The notes below the pieces were generated by a model. It did not search any database. It was not told the DNA's origin and was given only the letters and a program-made list of their open reading frames with translations. Shown piece by piece: positions 1 through 11,240 of a DNA stretch of 64,000 nucleotides. Origin of the DNA: Liriodendron chinense. Lineage: Eukaryota > Streptophyta > Magnoliopsida > Magnoliales > Magnoliaceae. The stretch covers positions 4,506,082 through 4,570,081 of the forward strand of contig ML058552.1 in NCBI GenBank assembly GCA_003013855.2, in the 5' to 3' direction. The translations under genes and the position numbers were made by a program. Numbering within the stretch: position 1 is the first letter of the stretch; each line of letters opens with the position of its first letter.

Positions 1-55
1 GACCGAAAAAAGAAAAGAAAGCAGAAGAAAGAAAGAAAACAATAAGAAAAAGAGC

Positions 56-372
56 TGACCGGTTGTGACCGGTCGGCCAAGGAAGCTAGACCGGTCAGTG
101 ACCGGTCAGCCATGCATGTTTGGGTGTACTGAGGACGTCCGACCGATCATGACCGGTCGGATAGGATTGCTGGAACTTCAACGAACAAGGCTGACCGGTC
201 ATGACCGGTCGGCCATGGCTGCTGTAATACAAGAGAAAACGTCCGACCGGTCTTGACCGGTCGGACAAGCTTGCTGGACTGATGTTCTACCAGGCCGACC
301 GGTCATGACCGGTCGGCCATGCTTGCTGGAGTGATGGTTTATTGAGGCCGACCGATCGTGACCGGTCGGCTG
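56..372. repeat. Palindromic GACCGGTC minisatellite, about 7 units
   Basis: About seven units of 50-58 bp, each centred on the perfect palindrome GACCGGTCATGACCGGTC or a near variant, separated by unrelated spacers often containing 'ttgctgga'. Most units are bordered by GGCC or GTCC, so each carries a GCCGAC or ACCGAC hexamer facing in from both sides. It lies about 100 bp upstream of a TATA box, in the position of an LTR U3 enhancer. Confidence 0.85.
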
Positions 373-474
373 CGCGAAAGAAGTTAGAAACTTCTAATTT
401 CATCCCGATTTTCTCTGCGCTGCGTAAGTATTACGCAAGTTCTCGATTATTCCGAAGTTATGAAGCCTCCAGGC

Positions 475-482
475 TATAAAAA
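475..482 (+). promoter_or_regulatory. TATA box of LTR type X
   Basis: TATAAAAA in a GC-balanced context ('caggctataaaaag') downstream of the palindrome array, so transcription would start near 505-515. It is placed as expected for an LTR promoter. No transcript evidence is available. Confidence 0.5.
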
Positions 483-1204
483 GACACCTAGGGATTATTC
501 CTAGGGCATCCTAGAAGGGTTCAAGCGAGGTTGGAGACTGTGGAAGTGGAGATTGGAGTTTCACAACTCCTTTTGGTTTGCTTTGCTGTTTTCATGCTTT
601 TTGTAGTTGTTTCATGTTTCCTTGGATCATGAGCAGCTAAGCCTCTTAGCTAGGGCTAAGGGGTGAAGCTTGTAGTGAATCCAAGATGTTTTGATTCGTA
701 GTTAAGTGGTTTTTAGTTTGGAATTCATGATTATGAGCTAAGGTTTGAAGTTTATACAAGTTTTTAAGTAATTTTTCTTAGTCTTGTGATGACTCATGGA
801 TGTTTGGATGAATTACTTAGCTTCTTAATTTGTTTGCAACGGTCTAGACCTGTATGATCCGAGGAATCGGAGTGCGCTCTAGTACTAAGCTCTTCATGAA
901 GGGACTTCATACCAAAGTTCTATTTTTCTGTTTTTCTGGAATATGTATGGACTGTGCATGTGATTTGAATCCAGTTCAAATCCTGATCTAGCCTTGTCCT
1001 GTGAGAGGACTTGAGGATGGTTATGATTGAGAACTGGACTTATAGAAAAGGGGAATGACCTATGCAATTGAGCATGCTCAGCTCAGCCTACATTGAGTGA
1101 ATCTTATGCACAGAACTTACATATTACAGACTGTTTGGTTTAACAGCTCTATCATCCGACTAGATAGACAGGAATGTCGATTCTAGTTGAGAGAATAAGA
1201 AACC

Positions 1205-1760
1205 ACAGCGGATTGAACATCAAGGATTGCTACAAGTGGATCCTTGAACCCCTAGTGCCTTCTTATAATTAATTACTTTCGATTTAATTCAGCTTTTGTT
1301 ACTCATATCAATTTCATACCAAAATCTGATTAGTAGATTTCAATAGACACTTGTGGATGAGTTTGTGAAATTCTACATAAGTCCCTGTGGATCGACCTCG
1401 GTCTTACCAAGTTTATTACTACATCGCAATCCTACACTTGGGGAGGCGAACACTTAAGTGGGATTGTTTGTGTTTCAATGCTTAATATTCCAATTAGATG
1501 AGAGATAGAACTTCGAATCTAGTTGTATTTATACTTGGATGAATGAATTCACATGGGACTACTACACGTGGATCCTTGAGGCCTTAGTTTTATTAATCAT
1601 CAGACTTTTCTAGAAGTTATTGCTTTTTTTGTTTTTAAAATTGAATCCTAAAGTTGTCGAGATTGAAGTTGATAGAATGGTTTAAATTGGTTTACCCTAA
1701 TTCCTTATGGATTGACCTCGGTCTTACTGAGTTATTACTACATTGTAGCCTTGCACTTGA
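1205..1760. repeat. Two diverged direct repeats of about 250 bp
   Basis: The block 'tacaagtggatccttga ... gacctcggtcttac ... ttattactacat' occurs at about 1205-1450 and again, diverged, at about 1535-1757. The spacing is about 330 bp. It may reflect a tandem LTR-end duplication or two nested LTR fragments. Confidence 0.6.
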
Positions 1761-1770
1761 GGTGAGCGAA

Positions 1771-2389
1771 TAGTTGAGAGGTGAACTGGTGAAACCTCCG
1801 TGTAAAGGTTGAGAGGTGAACCTCATTTAAAACCTCTGATAGTGAATGTCGGTGTGCTCAAAGGAGTTGAGTACTTAAATTGAGAGTGGAGTAGACCCAA
1901 AGTCGAACCACTATACATGCTTGTGTTTTTTTATTGAATTAAGCACATTGATATCTTAGCATTGTATGATTGTTTAATTATGAATGCTTCATAGGAATGT
2001 GTGCTAGGCGCTAGATAGGCACATCCACACACAAAATGTACTTTCACTAAGTAGACTTGAGCTTATTGATCCATTCTCATAAGTCTACATATGTTGCATA
2101 GATTAAGAGCTTCACTTGTTTAATGATCATTTGATTATCTATGCATGCTTAGACTAGGTTGCTTATTACTTAAACAATATGCTAGTCTTGTGATTGGACC
2201 CACTTAGGCTTGGAAGCCGAAGTGTTCTTGCTTACTTAGTATAAATTGCTAAATTGCATAAGTAGGCGAAAAGAATTTCAAAAGGTCCTAATCACCCCCC
2301 TCTAGGACTTAGCCATAATACTAGTTGCTCTACAAGCTTCCACACGCATACGCCTATACAAGTGTGTTGATTCAAAAGGTATACTTTCA
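1771..2389 (+). mobile_element. 3' portion of a family F LTR
   Basis: From 'gttgagaggtgaac' onward this matches the last ~620 bp of the solo LTR at 8487-10416, including the 'ggcgaaaagaatttcaaaaggtcctaat', C-run and 'agccataatactagtt' blocks. It ends at the same TACTTTCA terminus at 2389. The first two thirds of an F LTR, including its array and promoter, are replaced by type X sequence. Confidence 0.7.
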
Positions 2390-2523
2390 CAATTACATAT
2401 TGAGAAATTGTGTACTCTCTAATTATTTCCAGTAGAGCGATGGCCTGATATTTAGCCTTGCCATCAAGTTTATTTCGATCGTGGGAATAGATGAAAGAAG
2501 TATTCATCCTGCGATTTTATAAA

Positions 2524-3265
2524 TATAATACTCGAATTTTGGACATGCAATTGAGGCGAACTGTTTAATATCCAGGAGAGGACGTACTAGATTTTGTGCG
2601 CAAATGGTGGAATGTGCATTCTTGTCACCCATTGTTACCCATGTCAGAGACTATTATGGTAAAAGAATGCCTTCTAGCAACCGTCTTTAAGAATGAGTTG
2701 TTCCGAAGAAATTTCAGGCTGCCAAATACATTTCAGCAATTGTTGAAAGATTTAGTTGAGGAATTTCATGAGAGTTGTAAAATGACTACATCAAAGCCGA
2801 CAGAAAAGACAAAGAATTCTCCACCGAAAGATGTCAGGGAAGCGGGCATAATAACTTTGTGATCTGAAAAATAATTAGCAAGTCCACGAAGAAATCATGA
2901 TCCAACAACATCATAGGAAGAAATTTTGCGAGGATCTTTAGACAAGGATTTGGTATGTGATGAAAGGAACAGGACAGATGAAAATTTATGCTTGGAAATG
3001 TAGTCGGCTTTAGGAGTGACTTATGACGTCATTAGTCACTTGAAGAGAATTCTAGCTCGATTAAGTGTATATAATGCCTTGAGATTGTTTAAAGACTTCA
3101 GGCAGACATTGATTTTGGCCTTACCAGATGATAAAGTGAGAAAAGTATTGCTCGCTAAAATGAAAAGTACCAGAGAAGGAAAAGACAATAACGCAAGCTG
3201 TGATGCTATGTCTGAAAAGATAGAGGTCACAAGTTCTATGTCTGTTATCACTTTTCGATGATGAC
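2524..3265 (+). pseudogene. gag remnant of decayed Tat-type gypsy element
   Basis: Broken frames (2596-2862, 3016-3261) resemble the C-terminal gag and gag-pro linker of plant gypsy elements. A stretch near 3030-3160 reads like the conserved 'H-L-K-R/K-I ... V-Y-N-A-L ... LPD' linker seen ahead of the protease. No zinc knuckle is visible. It heads a colinear but heavily mutated gag-pol unit running to about 7770. Confidence comes mainly from position ahead of clear protease and RT remnants. Confidence 0.5.
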
Positions 3266-3329
3266 ATGATGATGGAAGGGAAATAGCACAATCAGCCTCT
3301 TATTATCACTCGTTGTATCCACTAAAAAT

Positions 3330-4165
3330 AAGTCAAATGCATAATGTTAGATAATGGCTCTGGGGATAACCTAATGCCATTGAGTATGCTTACTAAATTG
3401 GGATATCTATGCTTGCAAATGCATGCGAGCAGAATGATGATTTAGGGGTTTAATCAAGATGTCCAGAAAGTATCAGGAACAATTATGCTGATGTTGGAGA
3501 TTGAGAATCTTATCACAAAGATTGTATGCCCTGTAATTGATGTGGTGACAACTAATAATTTGCTTCTCAGAAGAGCTTGGATTCATAGATATGGAATAGT
3601 CCCTTCCACTTTACACCAGTTGTTCAACTACTGTTAGAATGGGATTCAGAACAGGATTGCGGTAGACACAAAACCGTATAAGGTAGCAAAATCTTTCTTC
3701 GCAGATGCACGGTATTATGACGAATTTGATGATGAAAAGAAGGAAGCCATAAGTGGGAAAAACCCAAAAAGTGATGATCATGAGACTATTACGAAGATTA
3801 AGAAAGAAGATACAAAACAATTGAAAGTTCGCGGTGTCAGCATAATAAAATCAAGAAGGAAGAAATTTTATTTCATCCCAAAACATTTGAGGGAGCTAAG
3901 GAAACCTCCTCTGATCATGTTGTCGCCAGAACAAATGAAAATCTTGCAGATAAATTATATGGTACCGGCACCTTGATTAAAAAGAGTAAAGCCATTTTCG
4001 GTGCGACTGAAAAAATTCCCATGCAGTTGAATTCCTGTAATTCAAAGACCATATTGTTTTATTCTCTGTCAGAGGATGAAACTCTTAGTAAGAACAATGA
4101 AGCGATGATCGATGAAAAGATTTCTCTAGGAGAATTGAAAAGATATAGCCCGACAAGTTGAAGTA
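3330..4165 (+). pseudogene. Aspartic protease remnant
   Basis: At about 3340-3375 a frame reads M-L-D-N-G-S-G-D-N-L-M-P, the retropepsin active-site motif in the DNGS form common in Tat elements. It is followed at about 3585-3630 by W-I-H-R-Y-G-I-V-P-S-T-L-H-Q, matching the protease C-terminal motif seen intact in element A. Downstream to 4165 is a charged linker toward RT. Stops and frame changes abolish coding. Confidence 0.65.
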
Positions 4166-4559
4166 TCATACAAGCCATGGGCTTTGATTGTGATGAGCCA
4201 TCAGGTTTAAATGATGACAGAGGTATGCAAGTCCCAATTAGTGTTTACGAAAAGAAACGAGAATTTTTTTTGGGGCTGGGGGCATCTCTTAAGGTGGCAT
4301 AAGTAAACGTGACCAGTGAATTCCAGTCAACCGGTTTAAAAGAGTTGGTATAGCTAGATCAGAAAATAATCGAAAAAAAAAAGAAGGAGGTGATTTAGCC
4401 TAGAACGACGTCGACATAGATAGAAGATGGGGGCAACCCACCATTGATGAGGTAGATGAAATAAATCTGGGGCCAAATGGAGAGCCTCGAAACACATATG
4501 TCAGTGCGAGTCTTCTAGAAGAAGAGGCAAAACGATATGTTGAAATATTAAAAGAAAAT

Positions 4560-5510
4560 AAAGATGTATTTGCCTAGACATATGCAAAAATACCTGATTT
4601 GGAACTAATAGTAGTAACACATTAACTCAATATCTCTAAAGAAAAGAGGTCGGTCAAGCAAGCTCAGAGTCACTTCCTTCCAAATCTAGTTCCACGAATT
4701 GAAGTAAAAGTGAATAAGTTGATTAAGGTGGGCTTCATTAGAGAGGCAAGATAACCCAAGTGGTTCTCGAATATTGTGCCTATCAAGAAGAAGAATGGAC
4801 ATATAAGGGTTTGTGTTGACTTTAGGGACCTCAACGAGGTGCCTAAAGGATGACTTCCCATTACCCATTATAGAGTTATTAATTGACAGTACGAAAAAAT
4901 ACGTAGTAATGTCCTTTATGGACGGATATTCAGGATACAACCAGATACACATGGCCCCGAAGGATGAAGAGGCTACGACTTTTCAAAAAACTTTGGGTAT
5001 ATATTGTTATAAGGTTATGCCGTTCGGGCATAAGAACGTCGGTGCAACATACCAAAGAGCTATGCAGAATATTTTTCCATGATATGATGCATAAGCATGT
5101 AGAATGCTATGTAGATGATCTTATAGTGCAATCAAATAATCATGCAGAGCATCGTGATCATTTGCTATTAGTCTTCCGTAGATGTAGAAAGAAACAATTG
5201 AAAATGAATCTGTTGAAATGTGCATTTGGTGTGTCATGAGGAAAGTTTCTTGGGTTCGTTGTTAGACATCGATGGATAGAATGGATCCCAGAAAAATTAA
5301 GGCAATCCAGGAAATGCCATCGCCAAGAACTTTGTGTGAATTGAAGAGTCTACAAGGAAAGCTTGCTTACATTTGTCATTTTATATTAAATTTGGTAGGA
5401 AGATGTCAGCCATTCGCTCTTCTTATGAAGAAAAGGGTAGAGTTTGAGTGGGATAAAACATGCGAGAGGGCGTTTAAATCTATTAAAGATTTGTTGAAGT
5501 AATCTCTAAT
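4560..5510 (+). pseudogene. Reverse transcriptase remnant (Ty3/gypsy)
   Basis: Recognisable RT blocks are scattered over three frames: V-D-F-R-D-L-N near 4815, F-M-D-G-Y-S-G-Y-N-Q-I near 4915, V-M-P-F-G-H-K-N near 5015, and the catalytic Y-V-D-D-L-I at about 5108-5125. The thumb/connection region lies at 5272-5502 (P-S-P-R-T-L-C-E-L-K-S-L-Q-G-K-L). Many stops and frameshifts make it inactive. Similarity to other plant gypsy RTs is clear by eye. Confidence 0.85.
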
Positions 5511-5519
5511 GTTGATGGT

Positions 5520-5945
5520 GCTTGGATAAGGTAAACCCTTGATTTTATATATTCAGCATGCAAAACTTCACTTGTTGCTCTATTGGCCTAGCCGAATGAG
5601 CAAGGAAGATAAAGCGCCCCATACTGTATGAGTAGAGCATTAGTGGGGATAAAATATAACTACCCTCCCATTGAATAAACGTGCTTAGCCTTAATCTTCA
5701 CGGTACAAAAATTGCAGCATTATTGCTTGTTGCACCATATAACACTAATCTCGTGAGCTAGTCCAATCAAATACCTCAGGGCACACCGATGCTTTTAGGA
5801 AGGTTAGCCAAATGGATGCTGCTTCTCTCAGAATTTGCAATAACGTATATGTCCTCCAAAGTAGTGAAAGGCTAAGTGATTGCAGCCTTTCTGGCCATGC
5901 ACTCGACTCCTGATTGCGAAGAAATATAAGATGAGTTGCCAAATG
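5520..5945 (+). pseudogene. First RNase H (gypsy-type) remnant
   Basis: Directly after RT, translated fragments match the ancestral gypsy RNase H order: a 'KPLILYI'-like start near 5530, a 'YPPIE'-like block near 5660, an 'L-L-G-R-L-A-K-W' stretch near 5790 and a 'EFAITY' stretch near 5830. All are in shifting frames with several stops. Function is lost. Confidence 0.6.
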
Positions 5946-5954
5946 AACATGTAC

Positions 5955-6400
5955 TGCTAATTGATCTAGTCAAGCCCTGTAAGATGTATTTTGATGGTCC
6001 TTCTTGAGCATCAGGTGTAAGGGCTAGGGTGATTTTTATTAATCCTCACGGTGATTTGTTGTCATATTCTTTCACGCTGGGTACTACATGTACAAATATC
6101 GAAGCTGAGTATAACGCTCTTATCGTCAGGTTAGAAATAGCTTAAGAGATGCAAATAGAAATAGCTTAAGAGATGCAAATTCAGACCATATGAATCTTTG
6201 GAGATTCCAAGCTGGTAATAAATCAACTAACTATTGAATACAAGATACAGAAGCCAGAATTGCTGCCCTATTGCCATCGAGCTAGAGAAATGCTTGAGAG
6301 ATTTCATGACATTGATGTCCAACACGTACCAAGGTAGGAAAACGTGAGAGTCGATGCATTATCCAGTTTGGCTGCGGCACTTGCATGTACAGTCAGGAGC
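5955..6400 (+). pseudogene. Second, archaeal-type RNase H remnant
   Basis: The sequence encodes M-Y-F-D-G-P, then N-I-E-A-E-Y-N-A-L, then I-F-G-D-S-K-L-V-I-N-Q, in the order of the catalytic D-E-D blocks of the extra RNase H acquired by the Tat lineage. Two copies of 'agaaatagcttaagagatgcaaat' lie in tandem at 6132-6182, a small duplication. TGA and TAG/TAA stops interrupt the frame. The dual RNase H arrangement is why the element is placed in Tat. Confidence 0.7.
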
Positions 6401-6599
6401 CCTCTTCAAGTGACAATAGAAGAATGGAGGTTCCTGCCCCCACTAAAACTTGGGGATGATATCACAAAATCACAACTGGTCTCCTGTTTAGAAATAACGG
6501 TTGATGACTAGTGACAACCTTTGGTCGATTGCATGAAATATGGGATCTCACTAGGGGATTCATCGTTGAAAGCACAAATTAAATAGAGGGTCAAGAAAT

Positions 6600-7770
6600 T
6601 TTTAATTCACAGTGAAGTGTTATACTAAAAATCTTATAACTAGATGCTATTATGAAGCTTGGACACAAAAGAAGCAAAATATGTTTTGTGAGAGGCCCAT
6701 TCAGGAGAGTGCGGAGCCCATCAAGCTAGTAGAAATCTCTTCCATTGTGTACATTGCATGTGGTATTGCTGGTCGTCCATGTTCAAAGATGTGCTATCCT
6801 TTGCCGAGCGATGTCACGAATGCCAGATACACGATGATGTTATACATGTGCCACCGAAAGGCTTACATCAGACCATCACTTCGTGGCCTTTTGCTGCCTG
6901 GGGGTGGGATGTTATCGGTCCTATTAACCCTTTGTCTTCATGGGGATGAAAATATATTCTAGTAGCAATAGATTATTTCTCCAAATGGAAGGAAGTCATT
7001 GCTCTATGGAACCTCAAAGAAATTTTTTTAATAGATTTCATTCATCATGCTATTATATATCGACACGGGATCCCTTAGAAAATCATTACTGATAAGTGAT
7101 AATGGCACCCCGTTAAAAAACAAGACCATGAAAAAGTTATGTCAAAAGTTTATAGTCAAGCATTCCTTCTCGATGCCATATTACTTTGCGGCCAATGGGA
7201 TAGCAGAGGCTTTCAACGAGAGGATAGTCAAAATTCTATAGAAAATCATCGCTAAAAATAAACGAGTCTGGGATGAAAAGTTGCAAGAAGCTTTGTGGGC
7301 TTATCAAACTATGCACCGCACAACAACAAAATTTACTCCTTATTCCCCAATCTATGAGGTTGAAGCTATTTTGCCGATCGAGGTGCAAGTAGTGTCATAA
7401 AGAGTGGCAGTGCATGAATCCATTTCAAAAAGATGAAAATGCCAAGTTAAGGCTGATGGAGGTAGATGCTCTAGATGAAAAACGATTAGCGGCACAACAA
7501 CGCTTGGAGTTGTTTCAGGCAGAAATAGAGGCCGCCTTCGATAAGAAAGTCAAATATCGATCCTCCAAGAATGAAGATATGGTTCTGATGCTTAAATGAC
7601 CCATCGTGGTCATGTACAAAACGAGGAGAAATTTGACCCTAAATGGGATGGTCCGTACATTATTTCGAAAGTCTACTCCAATGGAGCTTAGCGAGTGGTG
7701 GACCAGAATGGATAGGGAATTAGAATACCTGTGAATGGTTGTTTCATTAAGAAATACTACCCTTAAAGAA
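6600..7770 (+). pseudogene. Integrase remnant
   Basis: Zinc-binding C-H-E-C near 6810 is followed by W-G-W-D-V-I-G-P-I (first catalytic Asp, ~6905), I-T-D-N-G-T-P (second Asp, ~7095), and G-I-A-E-A-F-N-E-R (Glu, ~7200). The C-terminal region carries W-A-Y-Q-T (~7295) and a K-W-D-G-P-Y motif (~7645), the GPY/F module. It ends near 7765 with K-K-Y-Y-P. Stops and indels make it non-functional. The C-terminal part is unlike element A's integrase, so this belongs to a different Tat subgroup. Confidence 0.85.
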
Positions 7771-8481
7771 AATAATGATCTGGGTTTTGATTATGATGAT
7801 GCTTTATGAAAGATCTGCCCCAATCAAAAGGGGCCCATGTAATGACAAGAGTATCTTTCAATGAAGTAAGAATGAACAATGAACAAAAAATCGGTGAGTC
7901 TTCGAGTTCTCTAATTATACGTGTCAATTATCGCTGATTATCCAAAATAGTGATCAATGACTCTCCAAAAGAAAATCATCGATTCTCCAAAAAATGGAGT
8001 TCTCAAAACAAGATTCTCCGAGATGAAATTCACCGATTATGAGATTCGTTAAAATTGATAATTAAAAAAAAAGATTCGCCGATTGTCTAAAATGATAATC
8101 GTCGATAAATTCGCCTATCATCGTCAATCTTTTACAGGCCGCGGTGTGCGCTTTAAGCCAACCATGCGTAAGACCTATACATTTATACAGGCAAAAGAGA
8201 GAGCCCTGTGGGCCAACCTCACGCGTGAGACCTACCGCTTTTATCACTCTTGGTAGCCTAATGGGGAAGGCAAACCCTGAATAGTCTTCTATGAATGGAC
8301 CCGGATCATAGAGGCCAAGCAAAAGTGGGTGTGTGCTTTAACCGATCAAACGTGCATAAGACCACCCGACTATCTAGCTTGTTTCTAGTAGTAACTCATG
8401 GGAATGGTGAACTCTAAATAGTTCCCCATTGATGGATTGGCGGCCTTAAACTTGGTACCCCAACAAGTAGCCTTGTGAGCC
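7771..8481 (+). other. Non-coding tail after integrase
   Basis: No gene is seen. From about 7890 to 8130 the text is dominated by irregular repeats of 'cgattctcc/cgccgatt' type words spaced 20-30 bp. From 8140 to 8480 two 'accTCACGCGTGAGacc'-like stretches occur with no coding signal. Probably internal 3' region of the decayed element. Confidence 0.45.
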
Positions 8482-8825
8482 CCACGTGTTAGTGCACTTT
8501 TCTGTGGCATACTAGTGCACCTTGTTTGTCAATCACTTACGTCAGTGAGTCTAGTGTTGGTTGAGCCTAATGAAGACGAAGACCGAAGACTCAAGTGGCC
8601 CTGCTGCATCAAGGAAGAAGAAATAGGTAAAAGTGAGGCCTTGATGTGCCTTGACCTTATCCAAAACCCAACCCTTAATCTCTTTGATGACCTTGACCAT
8701 CTTAAAAATACTCTTAGTCATCATAGATTGACCTTAGGTGTCCCAAAAGTGCACCCAAAACCTTGGCCAAAGTGAGAGGGTTGAGAATAGATGGGTCAGC
8801 AATCAAACAGGCTGAACCCAGGCCT

Positions 8826-9057
8826 GACTGACCGGTCACGACCGGTCGGCTAGACTGGTCCGACCAGTCAAGACTGGTCGAACTGGCCTCCAGACCCAAC
8901 AACAAGCTTGCTGTGATGTTCAGGCTAAGGACCGACTGGACTTGACCGGTTGGCTGGGCTGGTTCGACCGGTCACGACTAGTCGGACAGTTCCCACTCTA
9001 GACAGCAATGTTTTTTGTCATTTCTGGCCTTTGGTCAACCGGTCGGGACAGGTCGGC
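8826..9057. repeat. GACCGGTC palindrome array in F LTR
   Basis: Degenerate units with GACCGGTC-type half-sites (several mutated to GACCAGTC or GACTAGTC) at about 50-60 bp spacing. The array ends about 45 bp upstream of the TATA box, like the arrays in the other copies. Confidence 0.75.
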
Positions 9058-9099
9058 AGAGCCATTTTTTGCTCGTTTTTTGACCGTTTGAACACCTTT

Positions 9100-9105
9100 T
9101 ATAAA
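9100..9105 (+). promoter_or_regulatory. TATA box of F solo LTR
   Basis: TATAAA in 'accttttataaagggg', 43 bp after the palindrome array. The equivalent box in the 26521 copy is at 27106-27111. Confidence 0.5.
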
Positions 9106-10421
9106 GGGGCTTGGCTCTCTTTGAGGGGGCAAGAAGAGGGATTTCGAGAGGAGTGAAGCCACCATTGTTGGAGACCATTTGAGGCTCATTCCCAACCTAT
9201 GCAAGGCATCTTCCTTGTGCTTTAACACAAGATTGGAGCATTCTAAGCTCATGAAGAAGATGACCTTCATCCCCTCTTGATCTCTAGAGTTTGGAACCTT
9301 CTTGATTGGCATATCCCTGTCCAAAACTCTAAGATGAGATCATTGTAGGAGAGAATCTCTAGGCAACCCATTCCCATTAGTTGTAGAGTTCTCAAACCTA
9401 CCCTCCTATCACCTTAGGCATCTCAAAGGCATCACATGCAAGGTGTTTGATTAAGTGTGGCTGAGGCATTGGTGACGCAACGGCAACATGATCGTGGGAG
9501 CAAGGGAAGCTGATTGAAGCACGAAAGAGCGAAGATCAAGCAACCCAATCCGGTGCTGAACAAGGGGCTCATCTGACAAGTAAGGTTGTCCTTTTTGAGA
9601 GTTCATTTAGAGTTTGTTTGTCAAACTCGATCTAGGGACGTTAGCCATTCCTTGGCCCATTAGCCGGGCCTAAACTAAGTCTCCAAGGGGGAGCCTCCGA
9701 CACGGGAGTGAACGTGCGTCGGGTTGAGAGTTAGCCTATGTTCAAAACTCCGTTTGGGTTGAGAGTTAGCCCTTGGTCCAAAACTCCAGTTATGGTTGAG
9801 AGGCGAACCGGTAAAACCTTCGTGTAAAGGTTGAGAGGTGAACCTCATTTAAAACATTCGATAGTAAATGACGGTGTGCTCAAAGGAGTTGAGTAGTTGA
9901 ACCGGGAGTGGAGTAGACCCAAAGTCGAACCACTATACATGCTTGTGTTTGTGATTGATTTGAGCACATTGATATCTTAGCATTTGATATTTAATTATTT
10001 AATTATGAATGCTTGATAGGAATGTATGCTAGGCACTAGATAGACACTCCCACACACAAGATGTACTTTCACTAGTTATGTAGACTTGAGCACATTGATC
10101 CATTCTCATAAGTCTACTTAGGTTGCATAGGTTAGGAGCTTGATTAGTTAAATCATTTATTTACCTATGCATGCTTAGACTAGGATTGTTTATTACTTAA
10201 CCTTTTACTAGTCTTGTGATTGGACCCACTTAGGCTTGGAAGCCGAAGTGTTCTTGCTTACTTAGCTTAATTTGTTGAATTGTGTAAGTAGGCGAAAAGA
10301 ATTTTAAAAAGGTCCTAATCCCCCCCCTCCATCCAATAGGTTTAACCATAATTCTAGTTGATCTTTAAGCTTCCGCACATACGTAAGTGTCGTGTTAGAC
10401 TACCGACGTACTTTCACCACG

Positions 10422-11240
10422 AACTCAAGAGAGTTACTGAGGCCCTACTGAGTTTGTCGCCCCGATAGCTTCACAGGGCCCCTCTGATGGATCACGGTGT
10501 GTGAACTCCCCAGGTCATGAAGGAAACCACTGAACTCAAGAGAGTTACATGAAGGCCCATGAGTAAGTCCTATTTGCTCTAACTACTTATGAGCTTAAAC
10601 TGTGGTTGTTATATATACTCAAGAGCCTAATTGTATTCATACTAACGAGGTGTCTTTATATTCTTCTAGCAGGACTTTAAGATAGTTTCACTTATTAAAA
10701 ATAAATGACATTAAGTATATTGATTAATTAAATATTACACAACCAAGTATCATGTCAAATTTAAATGAGTAGATCAAATCACACTAACACTCTATAATTG
10801 TGGTTGTAGATAAAAAGAAAGGCAAATATCGATTTATATGTAGTTGCGACATGATTCGTGAGGCATATGTTAAATCAAAATAGAACATGACAAATATGGA
10901 AAACTCTGTATATTATTTAAAATCATGAAATTATCTTGGAAGAATACATGAATCTTTTACATTATTCTTGAATACCGAAAGTAGACGTATAGTTTTTCAT
11001 ATCCTAGTTGAATTGCATTTCAGCGCTAGCAATTCTAATCTCGGCTTCAGTAATAAGCTTAACGCACAGTGGTTCGAAATTCCCACAAGCTCCTGCTCTA
11101 AAGATGTTGCGTTAGCCTTCTTTTTGGACAACTCTGATTCTTCAAGCTCTACTATGCTTTTGTTCTCAGTAATGTTTGTCCAAATTCTATCAACTTTTTG
11201 CTTCTCTACTTTCTTTAAGGGTTATAGAGTGTCAATCTTA
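10422..11240. other. Non-coding AT-rich stretch
   Basis: Right flank of the F solo LTR. Two short near-copies of 'gaactcaagagagttac' (10421 and 10533) are visible. Otherwise I see no coding region, RNA gene or clear element boundary. Confidence 0.4.

Larger units (their letters stand above)
1..1770 (+). mobile_element. Partial LTR (type X) of a gypsy-like retrotransposon
   Basis: No ORF of note. The segment runs from a palindrome array through a TATA box to two copies of a block that reads like the end of a gypsy LTR ('cctcggtcttac...ttattactacat'), a text I associate with Athila-type LTR ends. The window edge removes its beginning. After about 1760 the sequence switches to family F LTR sequence, so the piece looks chimeric. 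The exact breakpoint is not resolved. Family assignment is by remembered similarity only. Confidence 0.55.
8487..10416 (+). mobile_element. Family F solo LTR with exact target duplication
   Basis: Begins TGTTAG and ends TTTCA, flanked on both sides by CCACG (8482-8486 and 10417-10421), a perfect 5-bp target-site duplication. No internal retroviral domain is present, so it is a solo LTR, probably formed by LTR-LTR recombination. It contains a GACCGGTC array (8826-9057), a TATA box (9100-9105) and the C-rich block near 10319. It defines the full length (1930 bp) of family F, seen in parts at 1771-2389, 14111-15676 and 26521-28470. Confidence 0.9.

Noticed and set aside
56..372. GACCGGTC array as a CRISPR array or phage-type operator array
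   Set aside because: Units vary in length and spacer, there are no cas-like genes, and the same arrays recur in dispersed LTR copies with TATA boxes, so they are LTR minisatellites.
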